64,000 nucleotides of DNA from Prinsepia uniflora (Eukaryota; Streptophyta; Magnoliopsida; Rosales; Rosaceae): positions 24,833,504-24,897,503 of the forward strand of contig CM064869.1 in assembly GCA_032719365.1 (NCBI GenBank). The letters are read 5' to 3'. The notes beneath the pieces are model-generated. The model did no database searches, had not been told where the DNA came from, and saw only the letters and a program-made list of their open reading frames with translations. Positions within the stretch are counted from its first letter, which is position 1; each line of letters begins with the position of its first letter. Positions 48,491 through 59,286 of the stretch are shown here, one piece after another. The translations under genes and the position numbers were made by a program.

Positions 48491-51349
48491 TGTAACGACC
48501 CGAACTTTCGTAATTATTATTTTATTGTAAAATGACCGTTTTGCCCCTGAGGGGGGGAAAAGTTGATTTTTACCTCGGGAAGTAATTAGGACTTTGACCC
48601 ATGACCGTGACGTAGTTTAGGATGTCACGAGTTCATAGGCAGGTGGCACGTTCGATTCCGACGTTCGAGGAAGAAGTTGTGACGTTCGGAAGTCAAGGGG
48701 TATTTTGGTAATTTGGTCAATTAGGGGCCAAATGTTGACTTTTGACCCAGGAAGTCCAACGAACAAGGGCCAATGACCGTTACGTAGGTCTCGTCGATAC
48801 GAATCCGTAGACAGGTGGCACGCCGAAATCGGACTTGCGACGAAAAAGTTATGGTCAAGGACGTAAAACGCGATTAACCGAACTAACCGAGAACCGAATC
48901 AAAATAATATTAAAATAATGAAATCTGGTTACTTTATTCAAGTCATTCTGGACCCTTGGATGAGTGACACGTGTCACTCATCCCCACACTTCCTAGAACC
49001 AGGATCTTGGTCTGCCATGTGATTAATTAATTAATTTAATTTCCTTAAATCCTCACCTTTCATCCTTAGGTCAGATTAAATCCTAGCCGTTGGTTTCTAT
49101 TCTCTATTCTGTTTTGAAAACCATCAGAGACTCACATATTCATTTTCATTCCTCTCAAACCCGTGCACCCTCTCAGTCTCTGCACAAACACACCATCGAC
49201 TACACCACCTCTCAGCCTCAACCCACACACCAGACTACCTCTCAGCCACCTCCAGACGGCCATCACCACCACCACGGACGGCGGCGCAACCCGGAAACCC
49301 CCCAGACCCGAAAGGAACCCGTGCAGCTCAAAACTATCCAACCGTCCAAACCATGACTTCTGGGCTCGAACAAACCTAGGGCTAGGACCATTGTGACGGT
49401 TGGACGACTCAGGACTGGACTGGGCAGCCCACGGCGGCGACACGGCGGCGGTAAGCCTGCAAACCCGAGAAGACCGATTTTCCTTCCTTGTCTCGGAATG
49501 TCCGTTTTTAACGTTAAACTTGTTTGGTTGTTTTTGAGACATATCCTAGGGGACTAGACGATCACTTTGGACCTAGGTTCGTGGCTGGAAACTGGACGAC
49601 ACGCCGGAGAAGACGAACCAGAGCCCGCAGCAGGTTTTCTGTCGATTTTCAGGTAGATTTTTGAACCTAAAAACTAGTTTTGAGTCCACAGAACCATAGA
49701 ACATGTTTAGACGAGTTCATAGGAACAAATCCCATCGATTTTGGTGGTCGGGTTGATGAGAACTGATCGGGTTGAACCGTGGGTCTGCGGTGACCCGGTT
49801 CTCAGACCCGGTACTGTAGCTGATGACGTCATCATGCTGACGTCAGCAGTGACGTCATGATGACGTCATCATGTCAGAAAACTGTCAGACCAGGGACCAA
49901 TGGGCTATTGACACGTGTCCTCTGACACTGTCAGTGATGACGTCATGCTGACGTCAGCAGTGACGTCATGCTGACGTCAGCATCACTGTAGCACCGTTGA
50001 CCAGAGGGTTGACCGGCGCGTGGGGGGCGCGTGTGAACAGTATTTTGTGTGGGACCAGTGCCATTTTCAAGGTTTCGACGATACGGATCCAATGGCAGTG
50101 GTTTCGTGTCGATCGGAGATTGTTAGGTTGGTCAAATTGGGATCTGACGCCTTGGGAAGCGTGTTCGGACGGCTTACCCGGGCCGGTTTCAGACTAGGGT
50201 TTCTCAGTTATTTAGTAGGGACTTAAAGTGACCTTTACGTATGTTTTGGGCATGACAGGAATTGTACTTTAACCCTTGGACGGGGCTTTACGCTCGGGAT
50301 TGCAGCGGGATTGTACTGTGAGTGGGCCTTTGATTTCACTAAACTTCGGCATGCATAACTGTTTTACTTTCTATTATATCTATATGTGATTCAAGTAGAA
50401 GTATCTGTTTATCTTGAGTATGATTTATGGCACGTATTACGATGTTTGGGCATGAGACCCGTCTGGTTGTTTATGAATGGTTTTGAGTCATGTATATGTA
50501 TATGGATCTCGATATTATCTGTGGTACTGCACTGTATAGATCTACCCTAGGATTTTATCTCCTCCGGATGTAGGTACACCGGAGTGGTCACGGCGCATTG
50601 CCTGTGAGGAGTCATTCTACGGAGGGACCGGACCGTAGAGTGACTCAGGAGCAGGATTGCTACTGTTGGACGTCTAGGACGTCAGGCATCTAGAATGCCA
50701 TGCTCAGACTAGGTTCGGGATTTGGACTCGGGATTGAGACCCCGGGTGGCACGCGTAGCCTTGAAACTGTGACCTTATTGGGCGTCTGGGACGTCGGGCA
50801 CCTGGGATGTCAGGGTTGGGATGTATAGTGCAGTGACTAAGATTATATTATGTTGATATTATTCTGCTTATGATTATATGATTTTGTGGTTTATGATACT
50901 AATGCATGTCTTTTCGGAAAACGGAGGGGAAAATCTATATGTTTTCGGAATGGTAAACTATTTTGTAAACCTTGAGTTTCGGCCCACTCACCCTTGTCGT
51001 TTTACTACCCCTCTAGGTAGTGCTATTGAGGAGGAGGATCCCGAGGAAGAGGAGGAGGATCCCGAGGAAGAGGCATAGGTTTACGTTGCGCACCTGAACC
51101 CTACTGCTGGGTAGGTTGGCACGTGGTGTGTCTAGAGTCGTGCTCAATAAACTGTATTCGGGAACTATCCCTTGTGTGACACTATTTGTATTCAGATATT
51201 TGTGTGGTGTGCTATGTATGACTTAACTTTGGATTTTCTTTATGCATATTATTTTCAATAAGGGTATTTTTGGTATTTTAATGTCGGGTGTCAGACGGGA
51301 GCAGGGCACGTCCCGGGTGGTCCCAGGGGGATCGGGGCGGGTCCTGTCA
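48491..51349 (+). mobile_element. 5' LTR of Tekay-like element A (2859 bp)
   Basis: Starts TGTAACGACCCG and ends GTCCTGTCA. It is followed by the primer-binding site tggtatcagagc (51353-51364). It interrupts the 3' LTR of element C right after ...TTAAACGG, which fits a nested insertion with AACGG as the left half of a possible duplication. It is related to but clearly distinct from LTRs B and C in sequence and length. Confidence 0.88.
49824..49979. promoter_or_regulatory. Cluster of eight TGACGTCA palindromes in LTR A
   Basis: Eight perfect TGACGTCA sites, four between 49824 and 49867 and four between 49938 and 49979. TGACG/TGACGTCA is the core bound by plant TGA-type bZIP factors (as-1/CRE-like). 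The cluster lies about midway in the LTR and is absent from the B and C LTRs. Confidence 0.75.
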
Positions 51350-54300
51350 ACTTGGTATCAGAGCACTAGGTTGTGGTCAGCATGCTAGACTAGGGGTCAG
51401 TACTTAGTTTAAAAGATGTCAGTATCTAATCTATGCCTCTTAACAGTGGGTTATGCCTCCAAGGAGAATTCCTCAAACACGAACTGACGAGGAAATCGCG
51501 AGAGAGATGGAATGTGCTAGCATTGAGCGGGCTCAAAGGTTGGGAGCCACACCTTTCAACGGGGGATCAAACCCCGAGGATGCCCATGAGTGGATTGCGA
51601 AATGGGAAAGAATCTTCACCGTGATGCACTGCCCACCCGGCGAGCGGGTGGCACTGGCGGCCTTCTTACTGGAAGGCGGAGCTTATCAATGGTGGCATGG
51701 TCTTGAGATGTCAGGGTGGTCTGTTCACACCACCACATGGGAGGTCTTTAGTGCCCGATTCTTAGATCAGTATTACCCGCGATCATTTCGCATGGCACGA
51801 GAGGCAGAGTTCCTGCGGCTGGAACAGGGAGATATGTCCGTGGCAGATTACGAGCAGACTTTCGGGAAGCTTTCCCGTTTTGCCGCAGCTTTTGTGGGTA
51901 CTGAGGAGGAAAAATGTCAAAGATTTGAGTTGGGACTCCGAGGAGAGTTATGGGCAAGTGTGATGGCTACTAGTTACGCGACTCTGAGGGACATGGTCGA
52001 CGCTACAGTTCGTGTCGAGGCCAGTCTGGCGGCACACCAGGCGCGAAAATCATCAGGCGAGGGGCAGCGCCGGGATCGTCCACATCCTGGACCAACCGGC
52101 CCAAAGATCTCTAAAGGGGGGAATTACCGAGGAGCACCCTCATCTTTACGTGGTCGTGGCTGGTCAGGTCGACATGGGAGCTCTCAGAGAGGCGGATCGA
52201 GATTCAGTTCTGGACAGCATCAGGCTTGGAGTGGTGCATCAGGAGGGTCTTGGGATGGACCTAGGACAGTTAATTGCTTTGCTTGTGGAGGAGCGGGCCA
52301 CTATGCCCGAGATTGCCCTTTACTGTCAAGGAACAACGAGGCTAAAGGTGTTAGTGTGACACAGAGTTCGGCTTCCAACCCTGCCGGAGGCCGAGGACAG
52401 AGTGCTGAGCGTGGCGCGCGTGGGCGCGGACAGACTGCGGGACCCAGGGCTCGTGTTTTTGCAGTGACTCAGCAGCAGGCGAGGTTAGCCCCTGGTGTGG
52501 TTACAGGTACTCTTCATATCTCAAATCTTGTTGTACGGGTGTTAATGGATGCTGGGGCTACTCATTCTTTTATTTTGAAAAGTTGTGCGAGTATGTTAGA
52601 TCGCGAGGTGTCAGCCTTGGATAGTGAAATGGGTGTTGGTACACCGTTGGGCGTTGAGTACATAGTGAATCAGGTGATCCGGAGATGCCCAGTAAGGGTG
52701 GAGGATGTAGATCTGCTAGCTGATCTAATCCTTATGGATATCCATGACTTTGATGTTATCTTGGGAATGGATTGGTTGACGGAGCACGGTTCGCTCATCG
52801 ACTATTGTAGTAGGCGGGTGATTCTGCGAAGTTCGGGTTTACCGGAGGTTACTTTTCAGAGAGAGCGCGACGGTTCGCTACCTGAAGTAATTTCTTCACT
52901 TGCCGCTACGAAGCTTCTACAGAAAGGATGCCAGGGTTATCTAGCGCATGTTGTGACGACGTAGAATGATACTCCGAGTGCAGATGATATACCTGTGGTG
53001 CGAGAATTTCCGGATGTGTTCCCGGAAGATTTGCCTGGTTTACCACCACATCGGGAGATTGAGTTCACGATTGAACTACTTCCCGGCACACGACCTATAT
53101 CGCAGGCACCATATCGGATGGCACCAGCAGAGTTACGGGAACTGAAGATCCAATTGCAGGAGTTGGTGGACTTGGGATTCATCCGACCGAGTACATCACC
53201 GTGGGGAGCACCGGTATTATTTGTGAAGAAGAAAGAGGGGAGCCTCCGTTTGTGTGTGGATTATCGACAGCTCAACAAGGTCACGGTAAGGAACCAGTAC
53301 CCCTTACCCAAGATTGACGATCTCTTTGATCAACTGCGGGGAGCACAGTACTTCTCGAAGATTGATTTACGATCTGGTTATCACCAGTTGAAGATTGCTG
53401 AGGGGGATGTCCCGAAGACAGCGTTTCGGACCAGATACGGGCATTATGAATTCCTGGTGATGCCTTTCGGTTTGACGAATGCTCCAGCAACATTCATGGA
53501 TCTGATGAATAGGGTCTTCCGATCTTATTTAGATAAGTTCGTGATAGTGTTCATTGATGACATCCTAGTGTACTCAAGGAGCGCTCAGGCTCATGAGAAA
53601 CACTTACGATCGGTGTTAGGGAAGCTGAGGCAGAATCAGTTATACGCCAAGCTGAGTAAGTGTCAGTTTTGGCTAACCAGCATTGGTTTTCTGGGACATG
53701 TGGTGTCAGCAGACGGGATTAGTGTGGATCCCCAGAAGACCGAAGCGGTGACGAATTGGGCTAGACCGACAACCGTGACAGAGGTACGGAGTTTCGTTGG
53801 TTTGGCAGGATACTACCGGAGATTTGTTGAGGGCTTCTCTAGTATCGCTGCACCGTTGACTCGTTTAACCAGGAAAGGAGTAAAGTTTGTTTGGGATGAA
53901 CGGTGTGAGCAGAGTTATCAGGAATTAAAACGTCGGTTAACTACCGCACCTGTTCTTGCCTTGCCGGATAATAGTGGAGAGTTCGAAGTTTACAGTGACG
54001 CATCGTTGCAAGGTTTGGGTTGCGTGCTGATGCAGAATGGCAGAGTTATCGCTTATGCATCAAGACAACTAAAGACACATGAGCTGAACTACCCTACGCA
54101 TGACCTGGAGTTGGCGGCTGTGGTTCATGCTTTAAAAATCTGGCGACATTATCTGTACGGGGTGACTTGCAGGATCTTCACCGATCATCAGAGTTTAAAG
54201 CATTTGTTCACTCAGAAGGAGCTGAACGTAAGGCAACGACGGTGGTTAGAACTAATCAAGGACTATGACTGTACAATTGAATATCATCCAGGAAAGGCGA

Positions 54301-55917
54301 ACGTTGTGGCGGACGCACTCAGCAGGAAGTCAGCAGGGTCGCTTGCACACTTGAGGCTGGTGTACCTTCATTTGCTAGTGGAACTCCGAAGAGCTGGAGT
54401 TATGCTGGGGATGGATGAGCAGGGAGCTTTGCTGGCCAGTTTTCATGTACGACCTGTGCTAGTCGATCGGATTATCGAGGCACAATTGGAGGATCCGACA
54501 CTTTGTATCTACAGGATCGAGGTCGAAGCGGATGAGAGGCAGGACTTTACTATCCGACCAGATGGAGCTCTGGTGAAACTGGGCCGTTTGCGTGTTCCTG
54601 CAGTGGCAGAATTACGGGCAGAAATCCTTGAGGAAGCCCACAGTTCGGCTTATGCCATGCATCCGGGAGGTACAAAGATGTACCGTACCCTCCGGAACCA
54701 TTATTGGTGGGCTGGGATGAAAAAGGATATTGCAGCGTTTGTGAGCAGATGTTTGACCTGTCAGCAGGTCAAGGCGGAGCGGTAGAGACCGTATGGAGCT
54801 ATGCAACCACTTCCGATTCCCGAGTGGAAATGGGATCACATTACTATGGACTTTGTCTTCAAGTTGCCAAGGACACAGAGAGGATGCGATGGAGTTTGGG
54901 TGATTGTCGACCGATTGACCAAGTCAGCTCATTTCTTACCGGTACAGGAGACATTTAAGCCAAACCGACTGGCTCAGCTGTTTGTGAAGGAGATCATTCG
55001 ACTTCATGGTACGCCGGAGTCGATAGTGTCTGATCGAGATTCGCGTTTCACATCTAGGTTCTGGCAAAGTTTGCAGAACGCCTTGGGTACAAACTTACAT
55101 TTCAGTACAGCGTTCCACCCACAGACCGATGGGCAGTCAGAGAGGACGATCCAGACTCTGGAGGACATGATGAGGTCTTGTGTACTGCAGTTTCAGGATT
55201 CATGGGATACTCATTTGCCTTTGATGGAGTTCGCATACAACAACAGTTATCAGGCAAGTATCGGGATGGCACCCTACGAGGCACTGTATGGCCGACAGTG
55301 CAGGACACCTATCTGCTGGATGGAGGTAGGAGAGCGAGCAGCGTTAGGACCGGATTTGATGGACATGACCCAGGAAACTGTTCGCATCATCAAGGAAAGA
55401 TTGAAGGCAGCGCAAGATCGCCAAAAGAGCTATGCTGATCGACGAATTCGAGACTTGGAATTCGAGGTTGGAGATTTTGTGTTCCTTAAGTTATCTCCAT
55501 GGAAAGGAATTATCCGTTTTGGCCGACGCGGGAAGTTGAGTCCACGTTATTTTGGGCCGTTCGAAATCATAGAGAGGATTAGACTAGTGGCATACCGGTT
55601 GGCATTACCTCCAGAACTTGCCAGAGTACACGGCGTTTTCCATGTGTCCATGTTACGGAAATACCTACGGGACGATTCACATGCCTTGCCGGAACAACCA
55701 GTAGAACTGATGACTGATCTGAGCTTCGAGGAGAAACCAGTGCAGATTCTGGATCAGAAGAACAAGGTTCTGCGAAACAAGACGATTCGGTTGGTGAAAG
55801 TGCTATGGAGGAACCATGACGTCGAGGAAGCGACGTGGGAACCCGAAGACTTGATGAGGGAGCAGTACCCGTTTTTATTTGAGTAAATTTCGAGGACGAA
55901 ATTTTTGTAAGATGGGT
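51350..55917 (+). mobile_element. Internal region of Tekay-like chromovirus element A
   Basis: Runs from the primer-binding site to 55917, with the gag-pol frame at 51453-55886. The end has the TTTCGAGGACGAAATTT box and a short purine run. What follows is not an A-type LTR but one of subfamily B. Confidence 0.9.
51453..55886 (+). pseudogene. Gypsy gag-pol polyprotein (Tekay/Del chromovirus) with two in-frame TAG codons
   Basis: One frame of 1478 codons has only two internal stops, TAG at 52962-52964 and TAG at 54783-54785, and no frameshift. Order: Gag (MPPRRIPQTRTDEE, AYQWWHGLEMSG, zinc knuckle CFACGGAGHYARDC), aspartic protease (VLMDAGATHSFI), then the first TAG. RT follows with LRLCVDYRQLNK and catalytic FIDDILVYS. 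RNase H has VYSDASLQGLGCVL. The integrase zinc finger has HPGGTKMYRTL and CLTCQQVK. The second TAG comes right after KAER, in place of a likely Gln. The integrase core has MDFVFKLP, SDRDSRFTS and PQTDGQSERTIQ. A C-terminal chromodomain reads VKVLWRNHDVEEATWEPEDL. Order RT-RNaseH-integrase plus chromodomain defines a chromovirus. Confidence 0.93.
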
Positions 55918-58900
55918 TGTAACGACCCGTCCCGAATTCCGGGATTAGTTTAGTGACTAATCTTGATTAGTGAAGTTGAACGGTGGTTAGTAGGGCGGAA
56001 TCGGACAAAATGTGCAAAATGACCATTTTGCCCCTGGTCGTGGGCAAAATGTTGACTTTTTGATCGGGCGGTCAAACGGACTTTGACCGATGACCGTGAC
56101 GTAGTTCGGGACGTCACGAGTTCATAGACAGGTGGCACGTTCGATTCCGACATTCGTAGAGAAAGATATGGTGTTCGGAAGTTGAGGGGTATTTTGATAA
56201 TTTGGCATGTTTGGGGCCAAATGTTGACTTTTTGATCGGGAGGTCCGATGGACGAGGGCCAAGGACCGTTACGTAGGTATCGTCGATACGAATCCAGCGA
56301 CAGGCGGTATGCCGAAATCGGAGATTCGACGACAACGTTATGGTCAAGGAAACGAACTAACGAACTGAGGCTCGGATTAAAATAATAATATAATAATGAA
56401 TAGTGACCATTGACTGTGCACATCCGGATGAGTGACAAGTGTCACCCATCCCTTGTTTCCAGCTCCAGGTTTCTCTCCCAACACTATCATTACAACATCA
56501 TCATTCCTTATCCATCATTTTCCTTCCTTTTCCTTTGTTTTTCTTTCAAACCATGCACGATTTGGGGAAAGGATGAACGGGGAGAATTGGCTCCCTCTCT
56601 CTGCCGTTCCTGAGAGAAAACTGAGAGACTATGATGATTGAATGAACGGGGAAACACGAGGGGTTGTGAGAGTGCTGAATTTGGGATTTTGGATTTCGGG
56701 AAAATTAGAGGGAAAATTCGAATTGGAAGATTTGGCCCGTGAGGAGTGGAATTGAAGCTCGAGTTAGCTTCCTGAGGTTGTGACGAGTCGATCCACATCA
56801 AAAACGAGAAGAATTGGCAACGTTTTGGCTCTGATCACACTTGGTGACAGAGGAGGAAATTCGAGTTTGAGTCGTGAAGTTGGAGGCTTCGATGGACGAA
56901 ATTGAGGTGGGGAAACTGCTTCTCATGATCCCACGATGCTTCTGGGTTCGTCAATTGAAGGAAAACGGCTGTGGTTGACAGAACTCCATTGTTGAACAGT
57001 GACGGTGCTCGAGCTTGAGTCGTGAAGATTGAGCGATGGATTGATGCAATTGATGTGGGGGAATTGTTCCTCATGGTCCATTGATGCTTCTGAATGCATC
57101 AATTGGATGAAACCTGCAGCAATTGAGGGAATTCCATGAACGCACAGTAACCTGGGTGTTCTTCGTGTTCATCGTGGAATCGATGGAATTTGGGTAAGTT
57201 ATCGTGTAATTGATGTTACAGACCTGTAATTGAACTAAGAACGAAACTAATGGAATGATTAATTGAAGGAATTAAGGCTGAATTGATGGACCTTGAACCG
57301 GGTTGTGTCGCGGGTGAATTGGACCAGTTTACCAGACAAACGGGTTGGGCTGGTGACACTGTAGTAGGCGCGTGAGTTTCACGCGCAGCCACTCACGGCG
57401 GCGCGTGACGGCGCGTGGGCACGAATCTCGAGGTGAGGTCAACATGACTTCTGTCCTATTTAATGTAACAGACATTTTGGAATTGGTTTCGTGTCGATCG
57501 GACACCGTCTCGATATTGTTCGGGATATCCGAAGGTTTTAAATTAAGTTTATAAATAAGTAAAAATTCGGGAAAATTACGGGACTTTGATAGGATGTTAA
57601 TGATGAGGTTAGTGACCCTCTAATGTGATTTGGACAGGATTGGGAGTCCCGGTGATAGTGATGAGGCCCGGGAGGGCCGGTGGCACGCATATCGAGGCAT
57701 ACCGTTAAAACGGTCTGTGAGTGGACTTTGGTTTTATAAATTCTATGCATGCTTAAATGTTTTATATGGATTATGGTTGTGATTGTATGATGTTGATTTG
57801 GTTGTTGGTAAATTGTACGGTTTCACGTATTTTGAGGTGATTTACGTGCTTGCACGTAAATCGAGGTTTTCCGGTTTTACATGGATTTTCCATATTTATG
57901 ACTTGGATATAATATGATGAAATGGTTTTGAAATTGGAAATATAAACTCGGGCTTGAGGCCCACTTGTTTTGGAAATTTCGGACTTGGAGTCCATTTGAG
58001 AATCGGGCCGGGGGCCCAGTTGGTTAACGAAATCGGGCCAAGGGCCCAGTTGGTATGAAATCGGGCTGAGACCCATTTGAGTTATGTTATCGGGCCAGGG
58101 GCACATTTGATTTATGAATTTGGGCCGTGGGCCCAGTGGGTTAATAAAGTCTGGCTGCGGGCCCAGTTGGTTTACAAATCGGGCCGTGGGCCCAATGGTT
58201 CATAAAATCGGGCATGAGGCCCAATTGGATTATAATGGTGATTTCGGGTCAGGGACCCTATGTTTAATAAATGTGATTTCGGGTCAGGGACCCTATGTCT
58301 AATAATTGTGATTTTGGGTCAGGGACCCTAAATGGAACTATGTGGTTTTATGGAAATTTCGGGCAGGGCCCAATGGTAATAATGTGATAAAAGGATTTAA
58401 TAAAACTGTTTTCCATATACCATCTGGACACAAGGATATATGATGGTCTCCTCCAGATGTCTGGGACACTGGGGAAGTCACGGTGCATTGCCTGCGAGGG
58501 GTCATTATACGGAGCAGTGGACCGTATGATGACTCAGGAGCAGGATTGCTATGATTGACGTCAGGGACGTCAGACATCAGGGATGTCAGATATATGGACC
58601 CGGAGAGACCTCGGGCAGCACGCGTAGCTTATGAAACCGTGAGATATGACGTTAGGGACGTCCAGCGTCTGGGACGCTAAGCATCTGGGATGCTGGTGAT
58701 GGTAATGGTAAAATATGGATTAATGAATAAAATGGCTTATTGGTTGGATATGTGTTATGTGGTAAAAATGGATTATTAGTTATGAAATGGTATGTAGGGT
58801 CGGGGACCCTAAATGGTTTTGGATTTTTGAATTGACGTTCATTTATGGTCATGGGTGGTGACCCACATGGTTTTAATATGTATGGTGGTGGTATTCCACA

Positions 58901-59286
58901 GTTTTGGGCTGAGTTCCCACACTTGGTTTTTGGTTAACGGTTTTTGGGCTAAGGCCCTAAGGGCTCGGTTGAGCAAACATTTTGGTTACTGGTTTTTGTG
59001 GCATGCATACGTTTTTATTGGAGGGCATAAATGTCTTATAAATGTATTTGGTAAACTTATCGGTTTTTGTCCACTCACAGCTTTTGGTTTTAATGCCCTT
59101 CAGGTTGATCACGGATGCGATTGCAGCAGAGACTGAGACATTGCACACCTCCTCCATCGATCCTTGCGCACTCTAGATGCCCCGTTGGGCAGTGGCTCTT
59201 GGTTATCCCTTGTCTGACACCTCTTGTTGGACGGAAGCAGGGCACATTCCAAGGTAATCTCGGGGGGATTGGGATGGGTCCTGTCA
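55918..59286 (+). mobile_element. LTR of subfamily B, first copy (3369 bp)
   Basis: Starts TGTAACGACCCG, ends GGGTCCTGTCA, and is followed by the primer-binding site tggtatcagagc (59290-59301). It therefore acts as the 5' LTR of the element to its right while also occupying the 3' LTR position of element A. Its first 1.7 kb is nearly identical to 62275-64000. Confidence 0.9.
57955..58345. repeat. Degenerate 'cgggccnngggcccagttgg' tandem repeat in LTR B
   Basis: About ten units of roughly 30-35 bp, first with gggcc..gggccc cores and then with 'gatttcgggtcagggacccta' cores. Each core is a near-palindrome, so a transcript could form a series of short hairpins. Confidence 0.75.
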
